DNA of 64,000 nucleotides from Heliocidaris tuberculata (GCA_025618425.1 CM046847.1:14237468-14301467), one strand, 5' to 3'; numbered from the stretch's first letter, positions 59,001-61,938 are shown. A program made the numbers and translations. Notes: generated by a model from the sequence alone, not told the origin.

Positions 59001-59522
59001 TTTTAAAAAAGGGACTTGTATATTGAAGGGTAGGAAAATAAGAAAATATTTGAAAGTGGATGGGTATGATATTATTGGAATTTGAATGTTTAAGGTAGCT
59101 TTAAAGATAATGTCATTGCTTATAGAAATTCAAACACACTTTGGTTTCAAAATCAGTTGTATTATAAGCTGAGGAATAAACTTGAAGTTATCAGTTAATG
59201 TAGGTACATCAATTGACTAATATTTCTTTCTTGGAATTGGATTCATAACATTCATATGCAAATGTATCTATCGGTCCAGGAACTAAGATTTCAGATTGAG
59301 GACATTTTTCAGTTGTTCACCCCATTAACATCACCTATGTAGATTATGTTTTTAATTTATTTCTTTTAACAGATACTATGCATTGATAGGTCTGACGTGT
59401 ACAATTTTGCTGATTGTCATGTTCAACCTGATCGGACTCACTATGGGTACCTTCTCGTACAAGAACGTCCATCCCATGGAGCGATCGAGGATGTCGAATG
59501 CCGGTGGCAATGTCCTCATGGC
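5..59522 (+). CDS. PROM1-like: Prominin-like pentaspan membrane glycoprotein gene, N-terminal half (11 exons, 3' part outside window)
   Basis: Joining exons 5-221, 16296-16378, 18380-18585, 32289-32409, 33238-33304, 42819-42914, 43284-43468, 50221-50292, 57643-57783, 58766-58842 and 59373-59522 gives 1415 nt (471 codons plus 2 nt) with no stop. Predicted order: N-terminal ectodomain (1-100), TM1 (about 101-129), Cys-rich cytosolic loop (130-154), TM2 (about 155-175), extracellular loop (about 176-421) with six N-glycosylation sequons and heptad-like helices, TM3 (about 422-447), then a cytosolic loop ending in an SNAGGNVLM motif. Vertebrate prominins have TM1 near residue 108 and TM3 near 434, so the architecture is collinear. 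Prominins are cholesterol-binding proteins of plasma-membrane protrusions, microvilli and cilia; that role is family knowledge. Vertebrates have several paralogues, so the symbol marks the family and not orthology. Confidence 0.9.
2164..2200. repeat. (GA)n microsatellite followed by a G run
   Basis: Uninterrupted GA dinucleotides run straight into a tract of G residues inside unit A. Unit B has a shorter, degenerate version near 4932-4950, so this tract has changed length since the duplication. Confidence 0.9.
2215..2530. repeat. TGCCC-rich imperfect minisatellite (unit A copy)
   Basis: Short units of about 25-35 bp with the core AAGTGCCCTTTT separated by T/C-rich spacers recur many times. 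The matching array in unit B spans about 4970-5290. Related TGCCC units continue at 2640-2690 and 5415-5460. The pyrimidine bias leaves one strand open for ORFs without coding meaning. Confidence 0.75.
2754..2793. repeat. (CA)n microsatellite
   Basis: This is a CA/AC dinucleotide run with few interruptions. The corresponding place in unit B (about 5560-5584) also has a CA run, of different length. Confidence 0.9.
2856..2892. repeat. Three copies of a 10-bp unit ACAAGGATAA
   Basis: Three direct copies of the decamer occur in unit A, while unit B has one copy near 5654. This records a small array change after the large duplication. Confidence 0.85.
3009..5764. repeat. Large tandem duplication, unit B (~2.76 kb)
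   Basis: This is the second copy of unit A, with the same order of landmarks but longer. Part of the gain is a ~357-bp spaced repetition of the CAAGGAAAATTC-type segment (3784 and 4141). The segment occurs once in unit A (near 1337), although the GGGTAACAATAG motif is also doubled there (1181, 1535). Point differences and small indels are scattered throughout, so the duplication is not recent. The copy ends at AGTTCTGCAGGTCAACTG, where a different tandem repeat begins. Confidence 0.8.
5765..6530. repeat. Tandem duplication of a ~386-bp unit
   Basis: The unit 5765-6150 (starting AACTGTTACAGTACATCC) is repeated as 6151-6530. Each copy ends with several GGCCTTGGTGCCCTT-like motifs and AATTTAAGGCCTGC. 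The GGCC/TGCCC vocabulary matches the neighbouring 2.3-2.8-kb units, so the whole of 668-6530 is probably one compound repeat locus. Confidence 0.85.
6970..7150 (-). repeat. Reverse-orientation fragment of the TATGTATTTCTTTGTT minisatellite
   Basis: The + strand shows AACAAAGAAATACATA-like units spaced by GAAGAGAGAA-type purine runs. This is the reverse complement of the units that fill 40240-41545, with about four degenerate units here. The open minus-strand frames translate to Phe/Leu/Ser-rich repeats and are a by-product of pyrimidine bias. Confidence 0.75.
7305..7335. repeat. Perfect GC-rich inverted repeat, 14-bp arms
   Basis: The arms CGGGTTCGACACGA and TCGTGTCGAACCCG are separated by three bases. 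They sit in a GC-richer island (about 7180-7345) within AT-rich intron. The island may be a decayed short mobile element; its outer ends could not be placed. Confidence 0.75.
8541..8703. mobile_element. Short TIR element (MITE), CAG...CCCGTCTT termini
   Basis: The left end CAGAGCCCCGTCTTGTAA and the right end TTATAAGACGGGACCCTG are imperfect inverted repeats. The homology continues inward through a GTTGTGATTGATT-like segment, and a palindromic CAATTGATATCAAT-type core follows. GAC flanks both sides as a possible 3-bp target duplication. There is no coding capacity in 163 bp. Confidence 0.7.
8806..8826. repeat. (AAT)n microsatellite
   Basis: About seven AAT triplets, next to a GTGGCTTCTTAAGCACTTACAAG segment of the kind often found at the 3' ends of retroelements. 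No element body was recognised. Confidence 0.8.
9246..9830. mobile_element. TTAA-flanked palindromic MITE, family TTAA-A, 585 bp
   Basis: TTAA at 9242-9245 and TTAA at 9831-9834 flank long inverted arms. The left arm starts AGGGCAATCCAACCTT and the right arm ends AAGGTCGGATTTTCCT. Both arms carry a segment for AGAAGCAGATTGGTGA and its complement. A TTAA target duplication is characteristic of piggyBac-type elements. There is no transposase ORF. Related copies are at 16842-17253 and 24104-25192. Confidence 0.85.
12258..12480. repeat. Possible decayed repeat with AAGTCGAATT/AATTCGCCTTA segments
   Basis: Segments such as GTTAAGTCGAATTTTTCAATTCGCCTTAAC form a short inverted repeat and recall the AAGTCGAA vocabulary of the TA-flanked element at 58510-58682. 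I could not define its ends. Confidence 0.35.
12766..12810. repeat. (TA)n microsatellite
   Basis: This is an uninterrupted TA run of over 20 repeats; a shorter TA tract lies near 12225-12237. Confidence 0.95.
14065..14469. mobile_element. TTAA-flanked MITE, family TTAA-C, 405 bp
   Basis: TTAA at 14061-14064 precedes AGGTACTTC...CCCTTTTGCAG. The other end reads CTGCAAAAGGGATGAAC...AAAGTACCT followed by TTAA (14470-14473). Both ends therefore share inverted AGGTACTT and CCTTTTGCAG blocks. There is no coding capacity. It directly abuts the next element on a single TTAA. Confidence 0.85.
14474..14954. mobile_element. TTAA-flanked MITE, family TTAA-B, copy 1, 481 bp
   Basis: The left end AGGCATTGATTAA and the right end TTAATCAATCACT are inverted repeats. 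TTAA lies at 14470-14473 and 14955-14958. The interior has a GC-rich segment with GCGAGCGACTTGCGCTAGCGATTG-like palindromes. A second copy of identical length is at 55540-56020 and a truncated inverted copy at 21148-21355. The short ORFs inside are not maintained between copies. Confidence 0.9.
15617..15897. mobile_element. Palindromic MITE with perfect 8-bp target duplication (hAT-like)
   Basis: GTTAACTA occurs immediately on both sides (15609-15616 and 15898-15905). The ends are GGGGTAACCTCGCTATTCA and TGAATAGTGAACGGACCCC. The interior consists almost entirely of CTATTCATAAGGAC units and their complements, arranged as two successive hairpins (about 15623-15750 and 15770-15885). An 8-bp duplication suggests a hAT-type or similar transposase. 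There is no ORF. Confidence 0.85.
16296..16378 (+). CDS. PROM1-like: Prominin exon 2
   Basis: Acceptor CCTCAG|AT and donor AAG|GTGAGA. The 83 bases complete Asp73 from the phase-1 exon 1 and encode residues to Lys100, ending in phase 0. The segment DYIRFVLENTVYNETSYYED includes an NET sequon at residue 85. It occupies the place of the juxtamembrane stretch just before TM1 in vertebrate prominins. Confidence 0.85.
16425..16816. mobile_element. MITE with CAGGCCTG termini, copy 1, 392 bp
   Basis: The ends CAGGCCTGTAAAACC and CCACTCACAGGCCTG are inverted repeats. TACTTC and TACTTA flank the element as an imperfect 6-bp duplication. Internal CCGCTTTTTAGCGGAAA forms a short palindrome. Copy 2 is at 61265-61646. 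The overlapping ORFs on both strands are not conserved with copy 2. It starts only 46 bp after exon 2. Confidence 0.85.
16842..17253. mobile_element. TTAA-flanked MITE, family TTAA-A, copy 2, 412 bp
   Basis: TTAA at 16838-16841 is followed by AGGGGAAGTCCTCCC; the right end GGATGGACTTTTCCT is followed by TTAA at 17254-17257. The right arm (AAATTCATAACTTTCTTATT...) matches the right arm of 9246-9830. The right TTAA is shared with the next element. Confidence 0.8.
17258..17576. mobile_element. TTAA-associated MITE, family TTAA-D, copy 1
   Basis: It begins AGGGTAGACCTACCAATCG right after the TTAA at 17254-17257 and ends GATCGGTACCCT followed by TTCA, a probably mutated TTAA. The interior segment TTTTGCTCTGTATATTAGG matches an inverted copy near 51130-51372. 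A tail fragment lies near 7386-7440. Confidence 0.7.
17948..18221. mobile_element. TA-flanked MITE with CTGTATA termini, copy 1, 274 bp
   Basis: TA flanks both sides (17946-17947, 18222-18223). The ends CTGTATACGCC and GGTGTATACAG are inverted repeats. The interior holds GCGAGTGGTTGAATTTGCG and TTCGCGAAAATAAAACCCT, also present in the copy at 34249-34654. A TA duplication fits Tc1/mariner-type transposition. There is no coding capacity. Confidence 0.85.
18380..18585 (+). CDS. PROM1-like: Prominin exon 3 (TM1, Cys-rich loop, TM2)
   Basis: Acceptor TTTCAG|ATT, donor TG|GTAAAT, 206 bases, residues 101-168 plus two bases of Cys169. It encodes TM1 (IMGLIVGIIVCVLFGILYF, about 101-129), then SCCRCCDRCGG (130-140), a basic linker, and most of TM2 (VTLSLFFFSFTGII). 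A Cys-rich CRCC-x-x-CGG motif directly after TM1 is a hallmark of prominins and a likely palmitoylation region (family knowledge). This exon is the strongest evidence for the family assignment. Confidence 0.93.
19357..19619. mobile_element. hAT-like MITE with perfect 8-bp target duplication
   Basis: AATGTAAA lies directly on both sides (19349-19356 and 19620-19627). The ends CAGTGGCGCAAATCCA and TGGATTTGCACCCATG are inverted repeats. The interior contains G, C and two long A homopolymers. A long minus-strand ORF across it (19155-19820) depends on those homopolymers and is not a gene. Confidence 0.85.
20430..20460. repeat. (TTCAG)n pentanucleotide microsatellite
   Basis: About six copies of TTCAG lie in tandem. 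Confidence 0.9.
20526..20560. repeat. (GA)n microsatellite
   Basis: Perfect GA dinucleotide run of about 17 repeats. Confidence 0.95.
21148..21355 (-). mobile_element. TTAA-B MITE, truncated inverted copy
   Basis: TTAA at 21144-21147 is followed by AGGGATTGATTAACTTTG, the reverse complement of the right end of 14474-14954. Homology continues through ACATATATAATTAAGGATA and the GCTAGCGCAAGTCGCTCGG block, then stops at GTCACAAAAACCA. The other half is missing. Confidence 0.85.
23011..23054. repeat. (GA)n microsatellite
   Basis: GA run of about 20 repeats with one interruption near its start. Confidence 0.95.
23728..23803. repeat. Four tandem copies of a 19-bp unit containing TATAGCTATA
   Basis: The unit GTATAGCTATACTGTTTTG repeats four times with one to three changes; each copy carries the self-complementary TATAGCTATA or a near form. 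The function is unknown. Confidence 0.9.
24104..25192. mobile_element. TTAA-A MITE, copy 3, split by another element
   Basis: TTAA at 24100-24103 precedes AGGGAAATCCAACCTTAAT. The left arm contains AGAAGCAGATTGGTGAAAA and the right arm, after the insertion, CATCCATAACTTTCTTATT. The right end is degraded (ACTGGATTTTCTTGG near 25181-25195), so the end coordinate is approximate. The element at 24464-24956 sits inside. Confidence 0.7.
24464..24956. mobile_element. Nested palindromic MITE, CTTTAAGTT family, copy 1
   Basis: It begins TAGCTACGTTCATACG and ends CGTGTGAACTTGACTA. Both halves carry AACTTTAAGTT/CTACAAG segments in opposite orientation around a central GTGTGTAAAGTACACA. Copy 2 is at 53582-53987 and end fragments lie at 28378-28480 and 39672-39760. 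The target duplication was not resolved. Confidence 0.8.
27265..27450 (+). mobile_element. tRNA-derived SINE with Pol III boxes
   Basis: An A-box-like GTCGTAGTTGAGAGG and a B box GGTTCGATCC (27317-27326) are spaced as in a tRNA. A GCCCTTGAGCAAGGCATCTT segment follows, common in animal SINEs. No good tRNA cloverleaf forms (acceptor stem and CCA region do not pair), so it is not a tRNA gene. The 3' end is approximate. Confidence 0.75.
28378..28480. mobile_element. End fragment of the CTTTAAGTT palindromic MITE family
   Basis: GGTTCACACGAAGGGAGCTA then AACTTTAAGT...CTTGTA matches the reverse complement of the right end of 24464-24956. Only one arm is present. Confidence 0.75.
28905..29145. repeat. 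Tandem pair of a ~120-bp unit
   Basis: CTTTTTATTAGTTATTGAAG...CAATCATAATCTTAGAAG...AGAAATTTGCTTTATG occurs twice in tandem. A third, more diverged copy lies alone at about 31740-31885. Confidence 0.8.
31740..31885. repeat. Dispersed copy of the 28905-29145 repeat unit
   Basis: It shares CTTTTTATTAGTCGACAAAG, CCTGTCATTTTT, CAATCAAAACCTTAGAAG and CCAGAAATTTACTG in the same order as the tandem pair. Confidence 0.75.
31886..32065 (-). mobile_element. Antisense 3' fragment of a non-LTR retrotransposon
   Basis: Read on the minus strand, the segment encodes SLDVFKKLLKT preceded by an LRN-like stretch, matching the C-terminus of the reverse-transcriptase ORF at 46968-47962 (LRNSTSLDIFKKHLKTYL). It ends at a TAATAATAATG tail with TATAGCGCATTT, the same 3' signature. 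It is frameshifted and heavily truncated. A CACTATACAAGAACA...ATTATTATT tail on the + strand follows at about 32085-32125. Confidence 0.75.
32289..32409 (+). CDS. PROM1-like: Prominin exon 4 (end of TM2, start of large extracellular loop 1)
   Basis: Acceptor TTGCAG|T, donor GAG|GTAAAT, 121 bases. The first base completes Cys169; residues run to Glu209. AGMAFTNVSNEF finishes TM2 and enters the loop with sequon NVS, followed by an acidic amphipathic helix (DVFKDTADSTLGDLESYFSA). Ends in phase 0. No transmembrane segment lies beyond TM2. Confidence 0.88.
32525..32630. mobile_element. Half-copy of the CTGTAAACC-end MITE family
   Basis: ACTGTTAAACCAGAAATTTT...CACAAGTGGAAAGTTACATG matches the left end of the element at 56355-57326 (CTGTAAACCCAGAAACTTTC). 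No right end was found. Confidence 0.6.
33238..33304 (+). CDS. PROM1-like: Prominin exon 5
   Basis: Acceptor CCCACAG|CAA and donor CAAG|GTAAGT, 67 bases, residues 210-231 plus one base. QIEYMVETEYGYVDTLLTDN resembles the vertebrate segment around the E-Q-I-K-Y-I motif early in the first extracellular loop. Ends in phase 1. Confidence 0.85.
34249..34654. mobile_element. TA-flanked CTGTATA-end MITE, copy 2, 406 bp
   Basis: TA at 34247-34248 and 34655-34656 flank CTGTATATGCCATATATTTC and ATGGCATATACAG. The interior matches 17948-18221 (ACGAGTGGTTAAATT, TTTCGCGACCCACTC) but carries about 145 bp of extra, more GC-rich sequence (about 34393-34540). Confidence 0.85.
36616..36639. repeat. (CT)n microsatellite
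   Basis: CT dinucleotide run, preceded by G-rich sequence (36535-36552). Confidence 0.9.
37126..37325. repeat. GA-rich purine tract with G run
   Basis: About 200 bp of nearly pure purine on the + strand, with GAGAGA runs and about 14 G residues near 37178. Long ORFs on both strands here arise from the lack of stop codons in such sequence. Confidence 0.9.
38790..39010 (+). mobile_element. tRNA-derived SINE
   Basis: It starts CATTGTGGTGTATTGGTGAAGG (A-box-like) and carries a B box GGTTCGATCC at 38840-38849. The body contains TCAACCCAGGTGTATTGAG and GGGTAGTAATAATTGCAGGA, features of animal tRNA-derived SINEs. The body differs from the SINE at 27265. The 3' boundary is approximate. Confidence 0.7.
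39672..39760. mobile_element. End fragment of the CTTTAAGTT palindromic MITE family
   Basis: TTAGTCAGGTTCACACAAAG followed by GGAGCTAAACTTTAAGTTTC matches one arm of 24464-24956 and 53582-53987. Confidence 0.75.
39820..39862 (+). mobile_element. 3' tail of a non-LTR retroelement or SINE
   Basis: GAGCGCTATATAAATATCCA followed by an (ATT)n tail is the + strand version of the 3' end seen at 46874-46925. No coding part adjoins it. Confidence 0.6.
39977..41724. mobile_element. TA-flanked TIR element filled with a minisatellite, 1.75 kb
   Basis: The left end GGCCCGTCTTCATCAGCTCG and the right end reverse complement GGGCGTCTCCATCAGCCCGA match with one gap, and TA flanks both (39975-39976, 41725-41726). 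Both subterminal regions are rich in CTCGAG/GAGCT and repeat the CGTCTTCAT motif internally. About 1.3 kb of polypyrimidine minisatellite fills the middle. No transposase is seen, so it is a non-autonomous element. Confidence 0.8.
40240..41545 (+). repeat. Polypyrimidine minisatellite, core TATGTATTTCTTTGTT
   Basis: Over twenty copies of TATGTATTTCTTTGTT are separated by variable T/C-rich spacers, giving units of roughly 35-60 bp. Larger blocks are also duplicated, e.g. 40850-41000 against 41208-41360. All three + frames stay open over long stretches because stops need purines; the predicted Phe/Leu/Tyr-rich peptides are artefacts. Confidence 0.9.
41843..41964. repeat. Inverted repeat with ~50-bp arms
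   Basis: GGCCCACAGGACTGACAATG...GTGAACCGTCAGAAAAATTG pairs with CAACTTTTCTGATGGTTCAC...CATTGCCAGTCTTGTGGGCT with a short loop. Direct GCCCATGAGAC-like units precede it (41800-41842). It starts about 120 bp after the TIR element. Confidence 0.8.
42819..42914 (+). CDS. PROM1-like: Prominin exon 6
   Basis: Acceptor TCTTCAG|AT, donor TCCA|GTAAGT, 96 bases. The first two bases complete Asp232; residues run to Ser263 plus one base. It encodes DIGNEIGDPVEEYMLDEGGL and ends in the sequon NISS. The short acidic stretch lies in extracellular loop 1. Phase 1 at the end. Confidence 0.87.
43284..43468 (+). CDS. PROM1-like: Prominin exon 7 (coiled segment with Cys pair)
   Basis: Acceptor TTCGTAG|CT, donor AAG|GTAAGT, 185 bases, residues 264-325. 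A long amphipathic helix (MEDALNEIESLRSELINQST) is followed by VDCNDCIP, two Cys close together where vertebrate prominins also have a loop cysteine pair. Sequons NQS and NYT. Ends in phase 0. The preceding intron is short (369 bp). Confidence 0.9.
43998..44148. repeat. Compound A/C microsatellite (AAAC, AAAAC, AACAC, AAAG)
   Basis: Successive arrays are (CAAA)n, then (AAAAC)n, then (ACAAC)n of about ten copies, then (AAAC) and (AAAG). All + strand ORFs across it are repetitive Thr/Asn/Lys/Gln and not genes. Confidence 0.95.
46874..47962 (-). mobile_element. 5'-truncated non-LTR retrotransposon (CR1/L2-like) inserted antisense
   Basis: On the minus strand it holds the second half of a reverse-transcriptase ORF, a short 3' UTR with GGCGCTATATAAATCCAATT and an (ATT)n tail at 46902-46874. 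The 5' end is truncated close to 47962, upstream of the HVNGSFSS stretch. It lies inside the 155-bp-unit element, so it inserted later. No target duplication was identified. Confidence 0.85.
46968..47962 (-). pseudogene. Partial reverse transcriptase ORF of a non-LTR retrotransposon
   Basis: The open frame from the truncation point near 47962 covers about 330 residues. It contains FGIPQGSIVGP (the G-x-P-Q-G motif), the catalytic YADD box encoded at 47799-47810, then thumb-region motifs (NSGKTEF, KDLGVVFD, LDYGG, LHWLPV) and the terminal LRNSTSLDIFKKHLKTYL. No endonuclease domain or early RT motifs are present, so it cannot act alone. The motif set fits the CR1/L2/Jockey group; the exact clade is uncertain. 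Confidence 0.88.
50188..50220 (+). promoter_or_regulatory. Extended poly-T 3' splice-site tract of exon 8
   Basis: About 29 consecutive T residues run directly into CAG, giving an unusually long polypyrimidine tract. It is both splice signal and homopolymer microsatellite, so its length may vary between individuals. Confidence 0.8.
50221..50292 (+). CDS. PROM1-like: Prominin exon 8
   Basis: Acceptor TTTCAG|TTG, donor GAG|GTATGT, 72 bases, exactly 24 codons (residues 326-349), phase 0 on both sides. LPSVETQIAGVEEANMLITN matches the vertebrate LP-x-V start of a loop helix and ends with sequon NIT. A phase-0/0 exon of 72 bases could be skipped without frame change. Confidence 0.85.
50882..51041. 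repeat. Long hairpin, ~75-bp arms (probable MITE)
   Basis: TTAATACATGGTTGTGAGG...TTAGTGCGATCCAGCAACAC pairs with GTGTTGCCAGATCGCACTAA...CCAACCATGTATTAA. Further CGCACGG segments at 50765-50815 suggest a larger element. There is no ORF. Confidence 0.8.
51130..51372 (-). mobile_element. TTAA-D MITE, inverted copy
   Basis: It ends GATCGGTACCCT followed by TTAA (51373-51376). The reverse complement carries TTTTTCTCTGTATATTAGG as in 17258-17576, and the far end matches its CATACTCCTTAA segment. The left boundary is approximate. Confidence 0.7.
51470..51920. repeat. Diverged tandem duplication, ~300-bp spacing
   Basis: GTAGCA...GATGACT...GGATTATTC, CGGCTAAAGAT/AGCCAAAGAT, GGGACCTC and CACATTTATTTTAGTC occur twice in the same order, the second set beginning near 51785. 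Confidence 0.65.
52081..52390. repeat. Two tandem copies of a ~154-bp unit
   Basis: CATCCCTCCTTTCC, CCAGTTAGTGACT, GTTGCTTCC, CTATAATTC and CTTTTTCCACTTTGAA recur with a spacing of 154 bp. The small ORF here has no supporting features. Confidence 0.85.
52540..53560. repeat. Decayed tandem array, ~210-245-bp units
   Basis: Variants of AGGAGACATGCTAATGAATC followed by TTATCCGCTAATGAAACC and, further on, TTGATAAGGAGATCTGCAT recur near 52548, 52792, 53000, 53261 and 53503. Units are heavily diverged, so boundaries are approximate. Confidence 0.7.
53582..53987. mobile_element. Palindromic MITE, CTTTAAGTT family, copy 2
   Basis: TAGCTACGTTCATACGGGAC at the left and CGTGTGAACATAACTA at the right; the centre holds GTGTGTACAGTACACA. 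It matches 24464-24956 but is about 87 bp shorter. The ORFs across it differ between the copies. Confidence 0.85.
55540..56020. mobile_element. TTAA-B MITE, copy 2, 481 bp
   Basis: TTAA at 55536-55539 and 56021-56024 flank AGGCATTGATTAAC and GTTAATCAATCACT. It has the same length as copy 1 (14474-14954) and high similarity, with a few substitutions and compensating indels. A 60-codon ORF inside (55687-55869) is interrupted in copy 1 and is not supported. Confidence 0.9.
56355..57326. mobile_element. Nested element cluster; outer MITE with CTGTAAACC/GGTTTGACAG ends
   Basis: The outer ends CTGTAAACCCAGAAACTTTC and GAACGTTTCTGGTTTGACAG are inverted repeats. Inside lies a second pair, ATAATATTGACTGGCC (about 56443) with partners GCCAGTCAATATTATTATT (56572) and GGTAATAATAATTGACAT (57208), and within that the GGGGCGGATCTAG element. 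The half copy at 32525 shows the outer family also exists without these insertions. Confidence 0.7.
56601..56860. mobile_element. Inner MITE with CAGGGGCGGATCTAG termini
   Basis: CAGGGGCGGATCTAG at the left and CTAGATCCGCTTCTG at the right are inverted repeats with two mismatches. CTATA borders both sides (56596-56600, 56861-56865) as a possible 5-bp duplication. The interior is rich in G and C homopolymers. There is no coding capacity. Confidence 0.8.
57643..57783 (+). CDS. PROM1-like: Prominin exon 9
   Basis: Acceptor TTCGCAG|ATC, donor GAT|GTGAGA, 141 bases, exactly 47 codons (residues 350-396). IDAVLNNIPGQITEMTETEV starts a helix matching the vertebrate D-I-P-D-R-V region, followed by an acidic coiled stretch with sequon NKT. 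Phase 0 on both sides. Confidence 0.9.
58040..58182. mobile_element. Short TIR element with CTGGGCCCTGTTTCAT ends
   Basis: CCTGGGCCCTGTTTCATAAA at the left and TTGATGAAATGCCCCCCCAG at the right are imperfect inverted repeats; inner ACTTGTCATCAATGACAAGT is palindromic. It lies in intron 9, between exons 9 and 10. Confidence 0.7.
58510..58682. mobile_element. TA-flanked MITE, 173 bp
   Basis: TA at 58508-58509 and 58683-58684 flank CAGTTAACCTTGCATAACTC and AACTTATGCAAAGTTTACTG. TA target sites fit Tc1/mariner-type transposition. It lies in intron 9, ending 83 bp before exon 10. Confidence 0.8.
58766..58842 (+). CDS. PROM1-like: Prominin exon 10
   Basis: Acceptor TTTGTAG|CTT, donor GT|GTAAGT, 77 bases, residues 397-421 plus two bases of Val422. 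LAGQVSGAKGVLDNSWEDVT then VYTQY leads into TM3, like the vertebrate segment before the Tyr-Trp motif. Ends in phase 2. Confidence 0.87.
59373..59522 (+). CDS. PROM1-like: Prominin exon 11 (TM3 and start of second cytosolic loop)
   Basis: Acceptor TTAACAG|A, donor GC|GTAAGT, 150 bases, residues 422-471 plus two bases. TM3 is YYALIGLTCTILLIVMFNLI (about 423-447), followed by a basic loop (SYKNVHPMERSRM) and SNAGGNVLM. Vertebrate prominins have a closely similar SNTGG-x-FLM motif in this loop just before TM4, which supports the assignment. The next exon should open with TM4. Confidence 0.92.
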
Positions 59523-59724
59523 GTAAGTATCAAAGCTCATCTGCTTCCTCCTCAGGCCTCTTTATTTTTTTCAAAAATGGAAGTTGGGTACTGGTGATGT
59601 GATTTTATTTTGACAGAAGTTATTTGGACAAGCTGATATACTTATCGCATGGATTTTACAGAGTTCCAAGCCAAATGATTTAAGTCTTATCTGTATAGTT
59701 GGGTAAAGAAAGTGAGCTAGAGTT

Positions 59725-59915
59725 TTTTTTCAGTATCAGAAATATTTTTGATGGATATCCTCTGAATTTTCTTCTTCAAATGTTTGAGTTTATTTAGTGA
59801 AAGACACATTTTCTTTAGATATTTACTGAATTTTCTTCTTCAAATACTGGATTTTGTTTAGTGACATAAATATTGATGTGGATATCCACAGAATTTTCTT
59901 CTTCACAATTGTGAG
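59725..59915. repeat. Three tandem copies of a ~75-bp unit
   Basis: TGAATTTTCTTCTTCAAAT followed by GTTTATTTAGTGA and GATATCC/GATATTTA-like segments recur three times near 59760, 59830 and 59890, with divergence. Confidence 0.75.
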
Positions 59916-60121
59916 AAAGTCACCTTGACTGCAGACAAGATAGAGAATGACCTCAGTTCCCTTTGACCTACTTTCTGATGTGGAATACCCCTAGGGTATG
60001 CATGTCTGAGGCTACTGACCAGAACCCTTGTCAGTTGGATCACTCACTCTGTTGACTCAACTTCACAATCATGGTGTGAGCCTTATAAATTGGTGATCTG
60101 ACATTCGCTCCTCCGACAGTA

Positions 60122-60342
60122 AGCCTGTTCGTAATTACGATTTGCGCGTGTGCAGATAAAGGTCATTTGTACCGAGCGCAGTTGACCGCTATACGTTTTT
60201 GAAGTGTGCACACTATGATGCGCGCACCAGAATGATTTTACATGTTAAACAAATAGCGTGTCCACCAAAAGATATGCGTAAGAGCGGATAAATTGGGATT
60301 ATTTCAGGGTCATCTGTACCATGCACTAATTATGAACTGGCT
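60122..60342. mobile_element. TA-flanked MITE, 221 bp
   Basis: TA at 60120-60121 and 60343-60344 flank AGCCTGTTCGTAATTACG and CACTAATTATGAACTGGCT. Homology continues inward (AAAGGTCATTTGTACCGAG against its counterpart CAGGGTCATCTGTACCATG in inverted order). There is no ORF. Confidence 0.75.
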
Positions 60343-61264
60343 TAACATGTGCATTTCTCATTTTATTTGGAATGTAAATCAGTATGAAAAATTTGATGTT
60401 TCCTGTCATCATCAAAATATTCAGAATTTGGCATTCATGTTCCGTGTATAGGACAACTATTCTTCCTGTGCATTATTATGCATGTTTGGTCAAGAAATTA
60501 AATGGAGATTTCCCACCCACATCCCCTGAGATTATTTTGTCCTGGAAAGATCTCTCCTTTGCCACGGAGGGGGCTTTCCCTGTCTTAAAATTTAGTTTAA
60601 CGGGAGTGTTTTGATTTATGAGAATATGGCGCATCCTGAGGTTTTTCGTACTTCACGCCAACTCACTTCCTTATCAGTATCATCCAGAAGATACATATCA
60701 AGAGAAGCCAGTGTCCAATGCCTCTCCATTGACAGCTGACCATTGACCAATCCTTCCTGTAACCATCTGAAGCAGTTGCTGTGGTCAGTCACGTGAAGGA
60801 ATTTCTTGGCACTGTTGAGATACAGGGTGCTACGATATTCCTTGTATGGGACAAGTGATGAAGAAAGGATGCAGGCCTGTTGTGTGAAACTAGTACTGAT
60901 TTATGTCTATTCATCATCAAATGGAATTTATGTTTGAACATGTTGGTTGCTATACTGCCTTTTCATATTCGGTGTGTTTGTTTCAATATATGGTGAATCA
61001 ATAAAAAAAATCACTGAATTGCATGAGATGATTTTTCTTTTTTGATAATACAATATGATGCTAAGGACATACACAATAAGAACATACCTTTGCTCGTACA
61101 GAGTGTTCTTTCACATTTGTAGCAAGTAGGTCATTACAGCATTGTTATGTACCCTACATGTGAATAAATAGTTGTTGGAAGCGGTATTTCTCAAATACCT
61201 GAGTGCCTTAATTAGTTTGGAAGTTTACTGTTGTGATCAGTTCTAAAGAATTCACTCTAGAAGC

Positions 61265-61646
61265 CAGGCCTGTGAAATCTCCGCTTTTTAGCGGAAATCG
61301 GCTTTTTTTATTATTCTGCCCGATTTAAATTTCCGCTTTTTTCCTGTGTGCTATTTCCGCTATTTTATCGGTTGTTCATCGCGGGCGTTGCGCGCGGCGC
61401 ATTCGGTCGAATGAAGGCAAGTCGGGATTTTCATTCAACTTTGTACATGAAGTCAATGCATCGGCAGGTACGGGGGTTTTGGATTTTCATTTTCACAATG
61501 ATGTGATTTATGTGTGTTGTGGCAATAGAATTTGCTGGCTTGTGGTCATATTGTATGATAATACTTGTACAATGTAGGTAGAATCATGGCGGCGGAAACT
61601 TTCAGCTTTTTTCCGCTCTTTTTGTGAAACCCCATTCACAGGCCTG
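61265..61646. mobile_element. CAGGCCTG-end MITE, copy 2, 382 bp
   Basis: CAGGCCTGTGAAATC and CCATTCACAGGCCTG are inverted repeats; AGAAGC flanks both sides exactly (61259-61264, 61647-61652). CCGCTTTTTAGCGGAAATCGG and a CGGCTATTTTATCGG-like block match copy 1 at 16425-16816, while the GC-rich middle differs. Confidence 0.88.
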
Positions 61647-61674
61647 AGAAGCGTAGATAGAGACTTTGTTTTAT

Positions 61675-61712
61675 AGATATGCGCTATACAAGAACAAAAT
61701 ACTCTTGCTGTG
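61675..61712 (+). mobile_element. Short retroelement 3'-end remnant
   Basis: GATATGCGCTATACAAGAAC followed by AAAATACTC resembles the tail at 32085-32125. Only the terminal few tens of bases remain. Confidence 0.5.
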
Positions 61713-61906
61713 ATATCCTATAGTGTGGATGAATCTGAGTAGTCAAGCACTACTCTGTCACACACTTCCATCCCTTCTTTAATGCCTGGATAATTACATT
61801 ACACATCAACCTGTAGAACAGAGTGGATATGTTGACACCTGGACATCATTTTACAGGTGCAGGACCCCATAAGATGTGGTAGAGACGTGTAAAGGAAATG
61901 TCACCA

Positions 61907-61907
61907 C

Positions 61908-61936
<29 letters not shown>
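61907..61936. repeat. Poly-A tract
   Basis: About 28 A residues. No retroposed gene or SINE body could be recognised in front of it. Confidence 0.9.
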
Positions 61937-61938
<2 letters not shown>

